A DNA stretch of 29,718 bases, from the NCBI GenBank assembly GCA_045541875.1, contig JAZQJX010000039.1:1-29718 (forward strand), given 5' to 3'. Below are positions 14,537-22,931 of this stretch, one piece after another; position 1 is the first letter of the stretch, and the number at the start of each line of letters is the position of its first letter. Source of the DNA: RGIG1828 sp045541875. Lineage in GTDB: Bacteria; Bacillota; Clostridia; UMGS1810. The notes beneath the pieces were generated by a model that had not been told where the DNA came from, made no database searches, and was given only the letters and a program-made list of their open reading frames with translations. Both the position numbers and the translations under genes were made by a program.

Positions 14537-15565
14537 TCATACGAGTTCTGCAAGATCATATATTAATTTTTCTGTCTTTTCCCATCCAAGACAAGGATCT
14601 GTGATGGATTTTCCCCAGATGCACTCGCCGATTTTCTGCGCTCCGTCTTCAATATAACTTTCTATCATAAAGCCTTTAACCATTTTCTTGATTCTTTCAT
14701 CGTGACGGCAACTGTGCATTACATCTTTTGCAATGCGGCTTTGCTGATCGTATTTCTTTCCTGAGTTTGCGTGGTTGGTATCAATGATAACTGCAGGATT
14801 TGCAAGATTGGAATTATCGTAGAGTTCACAAAGGGAAATGAGGTCTTCATAGTGATAGTTGGGAAGACTCTGACCGTGTTTGTTGACATAACCTCTTAAG
14901 ATTGCGTGAGCAAGGGGGTTGCCTTGAGAATGAACTTCCCAGCCGCGGTATATGAAGGTGTGCTTATGCTGTGCGGCAGTTATGGCATTCATCATAACAG
15001 AAAGGTCGCCGCCTGTGGGGTTTTTCATTCCCACGGGAATGTCAAGTCCGCTTGCGGTAAGGCGGTGCTGCTGATTTTCCACAGAGCGTGCACCGATTGC
15101 AACGTATGCTAAAATATCATTTAAGTATCTGTAGTTTTCGGGATAGAGCATTTCATCTGCACATGAAAATCCTGTTTCACGAAGGGCTCTCATATGAAGT
15201 TCCCTTATGGCAACAATGCCTTTAAACATATCGGGTTTTTCGTTGGGGTCGGGCTGATGAAGCATTCCCTTGTAGCCATCGCCTGTTGTACGGGGTTTGT
15301 TGGTGTAGATTCTGGGAATTATGAAAATCTTATCTGAAACCTTATCCTGAACAGTTCTGAGTCTTGAAATATAATCTATTACGCTATCCTCGTTATCAGC
15401 AGAACAAGGTCCGATGATGAGAACGATTTTTTCTGATTTTCCTGTGAAAATGTCTGCGATTTCTCTGTCTCTTTCTGCAATAAGTTTTTTTATATCCTCT
15501 GATACGGGATACATTTCCTTAACCTCCTGAGGGATGGGAAGTTTTCTTTCAAAAATCATATTCAT
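14537..15565 (-). CDS. aroF: 3-deoxy-7-phosphoheptulonate (DAHP) synthase, class I
   Basis: A 342-residue first enzyme of the shikimate pathway, condensing phosphoenolpyruvate with erythrose-4-phosphate. It belongs to the AroG/AroF/AroH class: GPCSADN (52-58, with the metal-ligand Cys), PRIYTNKPRTTGDGYKG, IGARSVENQQHRLTASGLDIPVGMKNPTGGD and IIDTNHANSGKK are the family signatures. It lacks a fused chorismate mutase or ferredoxin-like regulatory domain; feedback control would be through the ~45-residue N-terminal extension as in AroG. It is last in the pheA-to-aroF operon, 24 bp after tyrA, with AGAAGG before ATG 15565. Which aromatic amino acid inhibits it cannot be told, and the F/G/H letter is arbitrary. 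Confidence 0.93.
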   Translation of the reverse strand: MNMIFERKLPIPQEVKEMYPVSEDIKKLIAERDREIADIFTGKSEKIVLIIGPCSADNEDSVIDYISRLRTVQDKVSDKIFIIPRIYTNKPRTTGDGYKGMLHQPDPNEKPDMFKGIVAIRELHMRALRETGFSCADEMLYPENYRYLNDILAYVAIGARSVENQQHRLTASGLDIPVGMKNPTGGDLSVMMNAITAAQHKHTFIYRGWEVHSQGNPLAHAILRGYVNKHGQSLPNYHYEDLISLCELYDNSNLANPAVIIDTNHANSGKKYDQQSRIAKDVMHSCRHDERIKKMVKGFMIESYIEDGAQKIGECIWGKSITDPCLGWEKTEKLIYDLAELV

Positions 15566-15589
15566 TGTATTTTCCTTCTTTCATAATAC

Positions 15590-16447
15590 TTATTTATCAA
15601 ACAGTGCCCTTCTTTTTGTGGAAAGGCGCATTTTTTCTTTTAAACCTTCTGTATCCTCGTTGGATATCATACTTTTAAGGGTGTTGCACTCGTCTATAAA
15701 CCTTTCAAATTGCTCAAGGAGAGCATCCTTATTGAGCATAAAAAGTTCTGACCACATATTTTCGTTTATTCTGGCAATTCTTGTTAAATCTCTGAATGAA
15801 TCCCCTGTATAATCCACAAGATGTTCGTTATCAGAACAGGTCATAAGTCCTACCGCAATGCAGTGGGTTAGTTGAGACACAAAGCCTATCATTTCGTCGT
15901 GTTCTTTTGGTGAAAGAACAGAAACTTTGTTAAATCCCATAACCAAACCAAGGTCTTTGCAGATTTCTATTGCCTCGGGGGTGTTTTTTTCTGTGGGTAC
16001 AACAATATAGTTTGCACCTTCAAATATTTTATCATCGCTGTTTTCAACCCCATAAACTTCTTTTCCTGCCATGGGATGAGCGGCTATAAATTCAACACCG
16101 GGTTTTAAAAGGCTCTGAATTTCATCAACAATACATTCCTTGACACCTGTCACATCGGTTATGAGTGTGCCTTCAGAAAAAAGATGTCCGTATTCTTTTA
16201 TCCATTGAGTAAACACTTTCGGATAAAGGGCAAAGATTGCAATGGTACATGACCTAACTGCATCTTCATTAACATATGAATACCCTTCGTCTATGAATTT
16301 TTCTTTCAGGGCATAATCTATGGCTGAGGGATCATTGTTTATGGCTGTGACATAAAAGCCTTTTTTCTTAAGGGCTTTTGCATAACTTCCGCCAATGAGT
16401 CCAAGACCGACAATTAATATTCTTATTTCTTTGTTAATTATCTGCAT
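15590..16447 (-). CDS. tyrA: Prephenate dehydrogenase
   Basis: A 285-residue NAD(P)-dependent oxidative decarboxylase turning prephenate into 4-hydroxyphenylpyruvate for tyrosine. The Rossmann motif VGLGLIGGSYAKALKKKG is near residues 13-30. AAHPMAGKEVYGVENSD carries the catalytic-region His and the substrate-binding segment. VSQLTHCIAVGLM and DLTRIARINENMW form the helical dimerisation domain. There is no C-terminal ACT domain, so allosteric control would have to act differently than in ACT-containing TyrA. Its start overlaps the end of aroA by 14 bp, indicating translational coupling. Arogenate specificity cannot be excluded. Confidence 0.92.
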   Translation of the reverse strand: MQIINKEIRILIVGLGLIGGSYAKALKKKGFYVTAINNDPSAIDYALKEKFIDEGYSYVNEDAVRSCTIAIFALYPKVFTQWIKEYGHLFSEGTLITDVTGVKECIVDEIQSLLKPGVEFIAAHPMAGKEVYGVENSDDKIFEGANYIVVPTEKNTPEAIEICKDLGLVMGFNKVSVLSPKEHDEMIGFVSQLTHCIAVGLMTCSDNEHLVDYTGDSFRDLTRIARINENMWSELFMLNKDALLEQFERFIDECNTLKSMISNEDTEGLKEKMRLSTKRRALFDK

Positions 16448-17651
16448 ACTGTGTCACCTTAATTCCTGTTTTTTCTAATATATCAAAAAAATCGGGGAAA
16501 CTTTTTGATACGGCTTCGCTTCCCTCAATTGTGCCGCCGCAGGTGGTAAGCATCACCGCAAGAGACATTACAATTCTGTGGTCATTGTGTCCGCAAAGTG
16601 CCTCTTTCGGAGGATAAAAATCTCCCGGATATACCACGACGGAATCTTCATCCACTCTGACCGAAATACCGAATTTTTCAAGTTCTGTTGCCATGGCTTT
16701 TGCTCTGTCGCTTTCTTTTATCTTAAGCCTTGCGGTACCTGTGAATATTGCACCGTTTTTGCAGGCTGCCAAAGCAAAAAGAACAGGGCCGAGATCAGGG
16801 CAGTCAGATATGTGAATTGTTGGAGTTCCACGGCTAAGCATATCAAAATACTTATCATAGACTTTATCTCCCTGCAAACTTTCGGGATTTAGTCCCACAA
16901 CTTTCACATCAGAACCAAGATAGGATAGTGATGCGAAAAAAGCACTGTTGGAATAATCCCCCTCAACTGTAACGTCAGATGCGTTATACCTCTGATTTCC
17001 TTTTATGTAGAGGATGCGTTCATCAGACCATACAACCTCCACTCCGAATGTTTTAAGGGCATCAATTGTCAGATTGATATATGACGAACTTTCAATCGGC
17101 GCCGTTATGCTTATGGTACTGTCTCCATCAAGAAGGGGCATTATAAACAAAAGTCCGCTTATGAACTGACTGCTTATGTTCCCTTTCACCTTATAGTTTC
17201 CGGATTTCAGTTTGCCGCTGATTTCCATGTGATCGTCAAAACATTCAAATCCAAGTTCCTGCTCACGGCAAATATCTTCGTAAACACTCATAGGTCTTTT
17301 CAGAAGTGTTCTGCTTCCGTATAGTTTGCTTTTTCTTTTGCCGGTGAGACAAATGGGAACAAAAAACCTCATTGTACTTCCGCTTTCACGGCAGAATAAG
17401 TCCACATCTTTTTCTATGTCAAAAGGATTTATACCTTTGATATATACACAATCCCCGTCAATGCGGTACTTTGCTCCGAGGGATTCAAGGCAGTCAAGAG
17501 TTGCAAGCACATCTTCCGAAAAAGAAATCCCTCTCACAACGCTTTCACCCTCGCAAAGTCCCGAACATATGAGCATACGGTGTGACATACTTTTTGACGG
17601 CGGTGCTTTTACTATGCCGGTTGCCTTTGATTTTTCAATTTTTACTCTCAT
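16434..17651 (-). CDS. aroA: 3-phosphoshikimate 1-carboxyvinyltransferase (EPSP synthase)
   Basis: 405 residues, slightly short for the ~425-residue family but with all motifs. PPSKSMSHRMLICSGL binds shikimate-3-phosphate and PEP, FCRESGSTMRFFVP is the LxNxGTxxR-equivalent segment, GNISSQFISGLL contacts the substrate, and ESDRAKAMATELEKFG and HNDHRIVMSLAVM lie in the C-terminal half. It transfers the enolpyruvyl group of PEP to shikimate-3-phosphate. The divergent GSTMR-containing text suggests a class II-like enzyme rather than the E. coli type, by inspection only. It lies 19 bp after aroE/K and overlaps tyrA. Confidence 0.93.
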   Translation of the reverse strand: MRVKIEKSKATGIVKAPPSKSMSHRMLICSGLCEGESVVRGISFSEDVLATLDCLESLGAKYRIDGDCVYIKGINPFDIEKDVDLFCRESGSTMRFFVPICLTGKRKSKLYGSRTLLKRPMSVYEDICREQELGFECFDDHMEISGKLKSGNYKVKGNISSQFISGLLFIMPLLDGDSTISITAPIESSSYINLTIDALKTFGVEVVWSDERILYIKGNQRYNASDVTVEGDYSNSAFFASLSYLGSDVKVVGLNPESLQGDKVYDKYFDMLSRGTPTIHISDCPDLGPVLFALAACKNGAIFTGTARLKIKESDRAKAMATELEKFGISVRVDEDSVVVYPGDFYPPKEALCGHNDHRIVMSLAVMLTTCGGTIEGSEAVSKSFPDFFDILEKTGIKVTQYADN

Positions 17652-17670
17652 CTGCTTATGTCACCTCCGA

Positions 17671-18915
17671 TTACACATTTTTGCTGTGAAGTTCCAAAAT
17701 CTTCTCTGCACATTCTGTGACAGAAGATGCATTGTTCACTGTTTCATCTGCCACATTTTTGTATATGGGATAGCGCTCTTTGTATCTTTTTTCTATGGCT
17801 TCTCTGTCTTTTGCAAGAGGTCTGTCCGTTGTTGGCATAAGAAGTTCCAAAGGACGGTCAAGAAAATACAGTCTGCCGTTTTGTTTGAGCAACCGAACAC
17901 TTTTTTCACTCAAAACTGCACCTCCGCCGGTGGCAATAACATATCCGCTTTTTAAAGATATCTCCCGTACACACTCTGCCTCCCATTTTCTGAACACATC
18001 TTCACCATAAAGTGAAAAGATTTCCGTAATGGGCATTTTGTGCTTTTTAACTATCATATCATCGGTGTCTGCAAATTCCATACCAAGTTCTTTGGCAAGT
18101 TGTCTTCCAACGGTTGATTTGCCCGATGAAGGCATCCCGATTAAAACAATATTTTGCTTTTTGGGATAAATTTCTCCATAGACTTTTTTTGTCGTGTCTT
18201 GGGGAAGGGTTTTTCCCGTAAACTTTTCTGATGCAAAAACCGCCTGAGCACAAAGCATATAAAGTCCGCCTTCTGCCTTTATCCCCTTTTTCATTGCATC
18301 GGACACAAGGTTTGTGCGAAGTGGATTATATATGGCATCTATAACTCCCTCAAGGCAAGGGAATTTTTCAATATCTACAGGCACATCATCTGCATTTGGA
18401 TACATTCCGCAAGGGGTTGTGTTTATAATCACTTCGGCATCAGTATAAGATTCATACATTTCCTCATATGTAATATTGCCGTCTGTTTTTTTTCTGCTGA
18501 CCTTTAAAACAACGGACGCACCCATACTCTTTGCCACGGCAAAGGCAGTTTTTGATGTTCCGCCAGTACCGAGTATCAGAACTTTTTTTCCTGACACAGA
18601 AATGCCCGCTTTTTCTATAAGGGCTTTCATTCCAGCAAAGTCTGTGTTGTCTCCATAGAGTTTTCCGTCTGCGTTTACAATAACATTCACAGCACCGATT
18701 TCTCTTGCACTGTCGCTTATGCAGTCAAGATATTTCATAACCGCTTCCTTATAGGGAATTGTAACATTGATGGCTTTGAAATCCTTTGCTTTCATAAAGA
18801 TTTCAAGGTCTTCTTTTTTTATTTCCTTTAAGACATATTCATAATTTTCTATTTTTTCGTGAATTTCCTTTGAAAAACTGTGTCCCAGTTTTTCACCGAT
18901 AAGTCCGTATTCCAT
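17671..18915 (-). CDS. aroE-aroK: Bifunctional shikimate dehydrogenase / shikimate kinase fusion
   Basis: A 414-residue fusion of two consecutive pathway enzymes. Residues 1-~250 are shikimate dehydrogenase: GEKLGHSFS at the shikimate site, NVTIPYK with catalytic Lys56, GDNTDFAGM with Asp92, the NADP motif LILGTGGTSKTA (113-124) and the C-terminal GLYMLCAQAVFASEKFTG. Residues ~253-414 are shikimate kinase: Walker A GMPSSGKST (260-268), DTDD (283-286), FRKWEAE, GGGA (330-333) and the lid arginine in TDRPLAKD. Linking the domains would reduce 3-dehydroshikimate and then phosphorylate the product. The junction (VYGEIYPKKQNIVLIG) has no stop or frameshift. It starts one base after aroC. Confidence 0.93.
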   Translation of the reverse strand: MEYGLIGEKLGHSFSKEIHEKIENYEYVLKEIKKEDLEIFMKAKDFKAINVTIPYKEAVMKYLDCISDSAREIGAVNVIVNADGKLYGDNTDFAGMKALIEKAGISVSGKKVLILGTGGTSKTAFAVAKSMGASVVLKVSRKKTDGNITYEEMYESYTDAEVIINTTPCGMYPNADDVPVDIEKFPCLEGVIDAIYNPLRTNLVSDAMKKGIKAEGGLYMLCAQAVFASEKFTGKTLPQDTTKKVYGEIYPKKQNIVLIGMPSSGKSTVGRQLAKELGMEFADTDDMIVKKHKMPITEIFSLYGEDVFRKWEAECVREISLKSGYVIATGGGAVLSEKSVRLLKQNGRLYFLDRPLELLMPTTDRPLAKDREAIEKRYKERYPIYKNVADETVNNASSVTECAEKILELHSKNV

Positions 18916-18916
18916 A

Positions 18917-20005
18917 TTATCTCAACCAATCTGTGCCATACCTTTGAGCAAGCATATCACAAAGAGCAAGTGCTGTGACAGAATCTATTACAATTCTCGC
19001 TCTGTGAATTATGGCAGGATCGTGTCTGCCGCTCAAATTCAAGGTTGCATCTTCTTTATTAATATAATCTACTGTTTTTTGTTGTTTATATATGGAGGGT
19101 GTTGGTTTTACAACGCAGGAAAAAATAATTGGCATTCCGTTTGTTATACCGCCGTTTATTCCTCCGTTGTTGTTGGTAACTGTCACAACATCTCCGTTTT
19201 CCATTTTAAAACTATCGTTTGCCTCACTGCCTCTTTTTTTGGCAAAGTCAAATCCTATGCCAAATTCCACACCTTTTATGGCGGGTACAGAGAAAAGAAT
19301 GTGAGAAAGAACACTTTCAACAGAATCAAACCAGGGTTCGCCAACCCCTGCAGGAATTCCCCACACTGCGGTTTCTAAAATTCCGCCCACACTGTCACCG
19401 TCGTTTGCAGCAAGAAGAATCTCTTCGTGAATTTTATCTCCGCTGTCTTTACAAAGAACGGGAAATTCCATGTTGGAAAGTTCTTTTATGTCTGAAAGAA
19501 TGTTTCCAAAACCCCTGTCTTTTATGCCGTGACATTCCTTTATGTGAGTGCCGATATAGATACCTTTGTTTTCAAGCACTTTCAGAGCAATTGCTCCTGC
19601 GGCAACTATGGGTGCAGTTATTCTTCCGCTGAAATGTCCTCCGCCGCGTTTGTCCTGAAAACCGTGATATTTACATTGGGCGCTATAGTCTGCGTGACCG
19701 GGACGCGCAAGGTTTTCAAGGGCAGAATAGTCCTTAGATTTTGTGTCACCGTTTGGAATGAGGATGCAAATGGGGGTTCCTGTTGTCATTCCATTATGCA
19801 CTCCGCTTACAATTCTGAAAGGATCCGTTTCCTTTCTTGCAGTGGAAATTCTTCCTTTCGGACGGCGAAGAGAAAGTTTTTGGGCAATATATTCTTCATC
19901 AATTTCTATTCCGGGGCTTAGTCCGTCTATGACAATGCCGATTTCCTCTCCGTGGCTTTCACCGAAAAGTGTGACTGAAACGCTTTGTCCAAATGTGTTT
20001 TTCAT
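18917..20005 (-). CDS. aroC: Chorismate synthase
   Basis: 362 residues, standard length. Signatures in order are FGESHGEEIGIVIDG, RRPKGRISTARKETD, RPGHADYSAQCKYHGFQDKRGGGHFSGR, NNGGINGGITNGMPI and SGRHDPAIIHRARIVID, which bind reduced FMN and EPSP. It makes chorismate, the branch point for Phe, Tyr, Trp and folate, by anti-1,4-elimination of phosphate. Its ATG overlaps the aroB stop by 4 bp. Reduced flavin must come from a reductase elsewhere, or from an intrinsic NAD(P)H activity; neither is visible. Confidence 0.96.
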   Translation of the reverse strand: MKNTFGQSVSVTLFGESHGEEIGIVIDGLSPGIEIDEEYIAQKLSLRRPKGRISTARKETDPFRIVSGVHNGMTTGTPICILIPNGDTKSKDYSALENLARPGHADYSAQCKYHGFQDKRGGGHFSGRITAPIVAAGAIALKVLENKGIYIGTHIKECHGIKDRGFGNILSDIKELSNMEFPVLCKDSGDKIHEEILLAANDGDSVGGILETAVWGIPAGVGEPWFDSVESVLSHILFSVPAIKGVEFGIGFDFAKKRGSEANDSFKMENGDVVTVTNNNGGINGGITNGMPIIFSCVVKPTPSIYKQQKTVDYINKEDATLNLSGRHDPAIIHRARIVIDSVTALALCDMLAQRYGTDWLR

Positions 20006-21027
20006 CTGGAATTCCCCCCTTTTGCAATCAGAGCAATTCTGTCTTTTAAACTGTCACATTCAATGGATTTTATTTCAAAACTTCCGAGTCTGTCAGAAAA
20101 AACTGCGCTGACCTTTCCGTCTTTCACTTTTTTGTCGTGAGAGATTGCCTTTGACACCGAATCTATGTTGATGTCTGCTTTGGTCGGAAGAGAAAGTTTT
20201 TCCAGAACGGGAATGAGACGTGCTTTCAGAGAATCCGAACACATTGGAATCATTCCAAGTGCCACACACTCACCGTGATAGAAAAAAGAAAATCCTGTTT
20301 CTTTTTCTATGGCGTGGCCGATTGTGTGACCGAAATTCAGGATTTTGCGAAGTCCCATTTCTTTTTCATCCTGTTCTACCACTGACTTTTTAATGTTCAG
20401 TGATTTTATGATAATTTCGTCAATACTGTCCATAGGTTCATTTTTTTCAAGTATTTCAAAAAGTTCTTCATCGCAGGTTATTGCCATTTTAACTGCCTCC
20501 GAAAGACCGTTTGAAATCTGCCTTGAGGGAAGGGTTTTTAGTACATCCGGATCTATTAAAACCTTCGACGGCTGATAAAATGCTCCGATTATGTTTTTAT
20601 ATCCGTCAAGGTCAACTGCCACCTTTCCGCCAATGGATGAATCAATCTGAGATAAAACCGTTGTGGGGATGTTATAAAACTCAATTCCCCTCATATATGC
20701 ACTTGCCACAAATCCCGAAAGGTCTCCCACAACGCCGCCGCCGACTGCAACCACACAATCGGAACGGGAAAACCCATAAGAAAGCATTTCCCTTAAAAGG
20801 GTTTCAAAAGTTTTTAAATTCTTGCTTTCCTCACCCTGGGGAATTATGAAAATGTGTCCGTCTCTGCATTGGTTTAAAATCTCTTTGGCGTATTCTTTCG
20901 GAACGCCTGAATCTGTGACTATGAAAACTTTTCTTTGAAGATTAATCTCCTCTGAGGCTCTTTTCAAAATGCCACTTTCAACAACTATATCATAACTGTC
21001 TTTTCCAAGATTCATATGTATGTTCAT
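20002..21027 (-). CDS. aroB: 3-dehydroquinate synthase
   Basis: 341 residues. GGGVVGDLSGFVASAYMRGIEF binds NAD. VLSQIDSSIGGKVAVD and KNIIGAFYQP hold active-site residues. The zinc ligands sit in NFGHTIGHAIE and FYHGECVALGM plus a Glu near SNGLSEAVKM. It converts DAHP to 3-dehydroquinate. It is the second gene of the operon, overlapping pheA and aroC by 4 bp each. The next step, dehydroquinate dehydratase, has no gene in this operon. Confidence 0.95.
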   Translation of the reverse strand: MNIHMNLGKDSYDIVVESGILKRASEEINLQRKVFIVTDSGVPKEYAKEILNQCRDGHIFIIPQGEESKNLKTFETLLREMLSYGFSRSDCVVAVGGGVVGDLSGFVASAYMRGIEFYNIPTTVLSQIDSSIGGKVAVDLDGYKNIIGAFYQPSKVLIDPDVLKTLPSRQISNGLSEAVKMAITCDEELFEILEKNEPMDSIDEIIIKSLNIKKSVVEQDEKEMGLRKILNFGHTIGHAIEKETGFSFFYHGECVALGMIPMCSDSLKARLIPVLEKLSLPTKADINIDSVSKAISHDKKVKDGKVSAVFSDRLGSFEIKSIECDSLKDRIALIAKGGNSR

Positions 21028-22136
21028 TTTATATCCACCTCATCGGATAATAGTTTTTCGCTGTAATATTTCCCTGCCACCTTAACAGTGTCACAATATT
21101 CAGAAAGTTCGGAAAGCATCAGTTCTCCGATTTTTCCTGAAATGTCTCCCTCTGCTTCCACATAGAAATAATACTGCCAGTTTCTTCCCTTTATGGGACG
21201 GCTTCTTAAGGCATTCATATTAAATCCGTATCTGCCTATGATGCTGATAGCCTTTGCAAGGGCGCCTGCTTCATTATTGACTGTGAAAAGAAGAATGAAA
21301 TTTGTGTGAGATGCAGGAACGCTTTTGTTTTCGGATTTTGAAAATACTGCAAAACGGGTTGTGTTTGTATTGCTTGTGTTTATGTGATGATCAATGACTT
21401 CCAAATTATATAATTTTGCGGTTTCCCTGCTTGCAATTGCCGCAACTGTTTTGTCGCCCTTTTCAGAAACCGACTGTGCCGCCATGGCTGTATTCGATGT
21501 CTGAATGGCAGCAAACCCTTTTTCGGAAATATAGCCTGAGCATTGGCTGATTGCCTGAGGATGGCTTATGACAGTTTTAATATCTGAAAGATGAGCACCC
21601 GGAACACCCAGAAGATTGTGAGTGATTTCAAGGTCATATATTCCTGTTACAAAAAGCGAACCCTCAAACATAAGGTCGGTTACCTGGGCTACTTCTCCTG
21701 CATAACTGTTTTCAATGGGAAGTACAACACAGTCGCACTCTCCCTTTACAACCGATGCATAACTTTCCTCGAAACTTGTGTAGGAAGTAAGGTTGCCATC
21801 AGGGAAAATTCTCTTTGCGGCAATGTGGGCAAATGCACCTTCAACACCTGAATAGGCAATTCTTGCACCCTCTAAAAGTTTATGCTGATAACTTTTTGAT
21901 ATATCCATTGTGCTTTTCAAAAAGTTTATGTAGAAGGAGCGAAGTTCAATGTCTTCCACCAAAAGAGAATTGTTCTTTATTACTTCTTCTTCTCTTTTTG
22001 CATCAAAAATCGGAAGACCGTGTTCTCTTTTGTGCTCTGCAACAAGTTTTGAAGCATTCATTCTCTCCACAAAAAGTCTTGCCATTTCCCTGTCTGTCTT
22101 ATTTATTATTTCTCTTGCAGTCTGAAGTTTATCCAT
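21024..22136 (-). CDS. pheA: Bifunctional chorismate mutase / prephenate dehydratase (P-protein)
   Basis: A 370-residue fusion. Residues 1-~85 are an AroQ-type chorismate mutase (LQTAREIINKTDREMARLFVERM, VAEHKREHGLPIFDAKREEEV). Residues ~90-270 are prephenate dehydratase (IAYSGVEGAFAHIAAKRIFP, VLPIENSYAGEV, HPQAISQCSGYI, TNTTRFAVF with the catalytic Thr). Residues ~275-370 are a phenylalanine-sensing ACT domain (NNEAGALAKAISIIGRYGFNMNALRSRPIKGR). It converts chorismate through prephenate to phenylpyruvate. It is the first gene of the aromatic operon, with GGAGG 5 nt before ATG. The ACT domain predicts feedback inhibition by phenylalanine. Confidence 0.95.
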   Translation of the reverse strand: MDKLQTAREIINKTDREMARLFVERMNASKLVAEHKREHGLPIFDAKREEEVIKNNSLLVEDIELRSFYINFLKSTMDISKSYQHKLLEGARIAYSGVEGAFAHIAAKRIFPDGNLTSYTSFEESYASVVKGECDCVVLPIENSYAGEVAQVTDLMFEGSLFVTGIYDLEITHNLLGVPGAHLSDIKTVISHPQAISQCSGYISEKGFAAIQTSNTAMAAQSVSEKGDKTVAAIASRETAKLYNLEVIDHHINTSNTNTTRFAVFSKSENKSVPASHTNFILLFTVNNEAGALAKAISIIGRYGFNMNALRSRPIKGRNWQYYFYVEAEGDISGKIGELMLSELSEYCDTVKVAGKYYSEKLLSDEVDIK

Positions 22137-22147
22137 GATTACCTCCG

Positions 22148-22166
22148 AAGTTAACAGTGTTAACTT
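22148..22166. promoter_or_regulatory. 19-bp palindrome in the aromatic-operon leader (candidate operator)
   Basis: AAGTTAACAGTGTTAACTT is a perfect 8+3+8 palindrome. It lies downstream of the pheA -10 box, between the predicted transcript start (about 22175) and the ribosome binding site. This is a typical place for a roadblock or repression operator, and it would also form a leader hairpin. The leader is too short for a T-box. The binding protein is unknown. Confidence 0.6.
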
Positions 22167-22181
22167 TAATGAATTAAGACT

Positions 22182-22209
22182 ATTATATCACAAAATATAA
22201 TTTTGTCAA
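22182..22209 (-). promoter_or_regulatory. Strong sigma-A promoter of the pheA-aroF operon
   Basis: Minus strand: perfect -35 TTGACA (22209-22204), 16-nt spacer, perfect -10 TATAAT (22187-22182). This is the best promoter match in the window. Confidence 0.85.
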
Positions 22210-22237
22210 CATAAAATATGTAGTTTTATCAAAACTG

Positions 22238-22266
22238 TTGCTTATTTGTACAATATGTGATACAAT
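22238..22266 (+). promoter_or_regulatory. Promoter of the TetR-family gene
   Basis: -35 TTGCTT (22238-22243), 17-nt spacer, -10 TACAAT (22261-22266), about 40 bp before ATG 22306. The -10 is inside a palindrome. Confidence 0.6.
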
Positions 22267-22281
22267 ATTTTCGTGTATCAC
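22257..22281. promoter_or_regulatory. Candidate autoregulatory operator over the TetR -10 box
   Basis: GTGATAC (22257-22263) and GTATCAC (22275-22281) are perfect 7-bp inverted arms spaced by 11 nt, spanning the -10 and transcript start of the TetR-family gene. Arm spacing and position match operators that TetR-family dimers use to repress their own gene. Confidence 0.6.
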
Positions 22282-22305
22282 TAATCTTTTAGCGAGGTTA
22301 TATAA

Positions 22306-22866
22306 ATGGAAGATTACGAAGGCTATGAAACCGTCAGACAAAAGTTAATCATTTCAGGAATATCAGAAATTGAAAATCACGGAATCGCTGATTTTTCATT
22401 GCGGAGAGTTGCATCAAACTGCAATGTTTCCTGCGCCGCCCCCTACAAGCATTTTAAGGGAAAGGAAGATTTCATAAAAGAGATTGTATCCTACATTCAT
22501 TCAAGGTGGCTTCTTTTGCAAAATCAGATTGAAGAATTTTTCAAAGATGATTTAAAAAAGCAACTGACAGAAGTTTGTGCATCCTATGTTAAATTCTGGA
22601 TAGCAAACCCAAACTTCCGCTCTGTTCTCACCCTCAAGACCAAAGAGTTTGAAATCGAAAGCGAATTTTCAAAAATCACGGATACCATCTGCACACTTGT
22701 AAAAAAATGCTGCACTGAATTCGGTGTGTCAGAAAGTGAAACCGAGCATAAATGCTATGTTATCTGTTCTTTGGTGTATGGGGCTGTTCTTATGATTGAC
22801 AACGGTGATATGGACGGAGAAAAAACCATTATGATGCTCAAAAAAAGTATTTTGAAAGAATTTTAA
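22306..22866 (+). CDS. TetR-family transcriptional regulator
   Basis: A 186-residue regulator. An N-terminal TetR-type helix-turn-helix spans about residues 10-57 (KLIISGISEIENHGIADFSLRRVAS, then VSCAAPYKHFKGKEDFIKEI, the classic YxHFxxKEDL-like end of the recognition region). The rest is an all-helical ligand-binding and dimerisation domain that does not identify an inducer. It diverges from the aromatic operon and precedes a lipoprotein, an MBOAT acyltransferase and its partner on the same strand, so these are the likely targets along with itself. GCGAGG precedes the ATG. Confidence 0.88.
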   Translation: MEDYEGYETVRQKLIISGISEIENHGIADFSLRRVASNCNVSCAAPYKHFKGKEDFIKEIVSYIHSRWLLLQNQIEEFFKDDLKKQLTEVCASYVKFWIANPNFRSVLTLKTKEFEIESEFSKITDTICTLVKKCCTEFGVSESETEHKCYVICSLVYGAVLMIDNGDMDGEKTIMMLKKSILKEF

Positions 22867-22882
22867 TTTTTTTGCAACCTTT

Positions 22883-22899
22883 TACCTGCCTTGCAGGTA
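22883..22899. promoter_or_regulatory. Short palindrome before the lipoprotein gene
   Basis: TACCTGC-CTT-GCAGGTA (7-bp arms, 3-nt loop) lies between the TetR stop and the lipoprotein ribosome binding site, touching TATTAT (22898-22903). There is no T-tract after it, so an operator or leader hairpin is more likely than a terminator. It differs from the two other palindromes in this region. Confidence 0.4.
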
Positions 22900-22931
22900 T
22901 TATGTATGAAAAAAGACAAAGGAGAATAATT

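Noticed and set aside
22137..22305. Leader regulation of the aromatic operon by T-box or attenuator peptide
   Set aside because: The predicted leader is only about 40 nt, with no T-box motif and no short ORF rich in Phe, Tyr or Trp codons.
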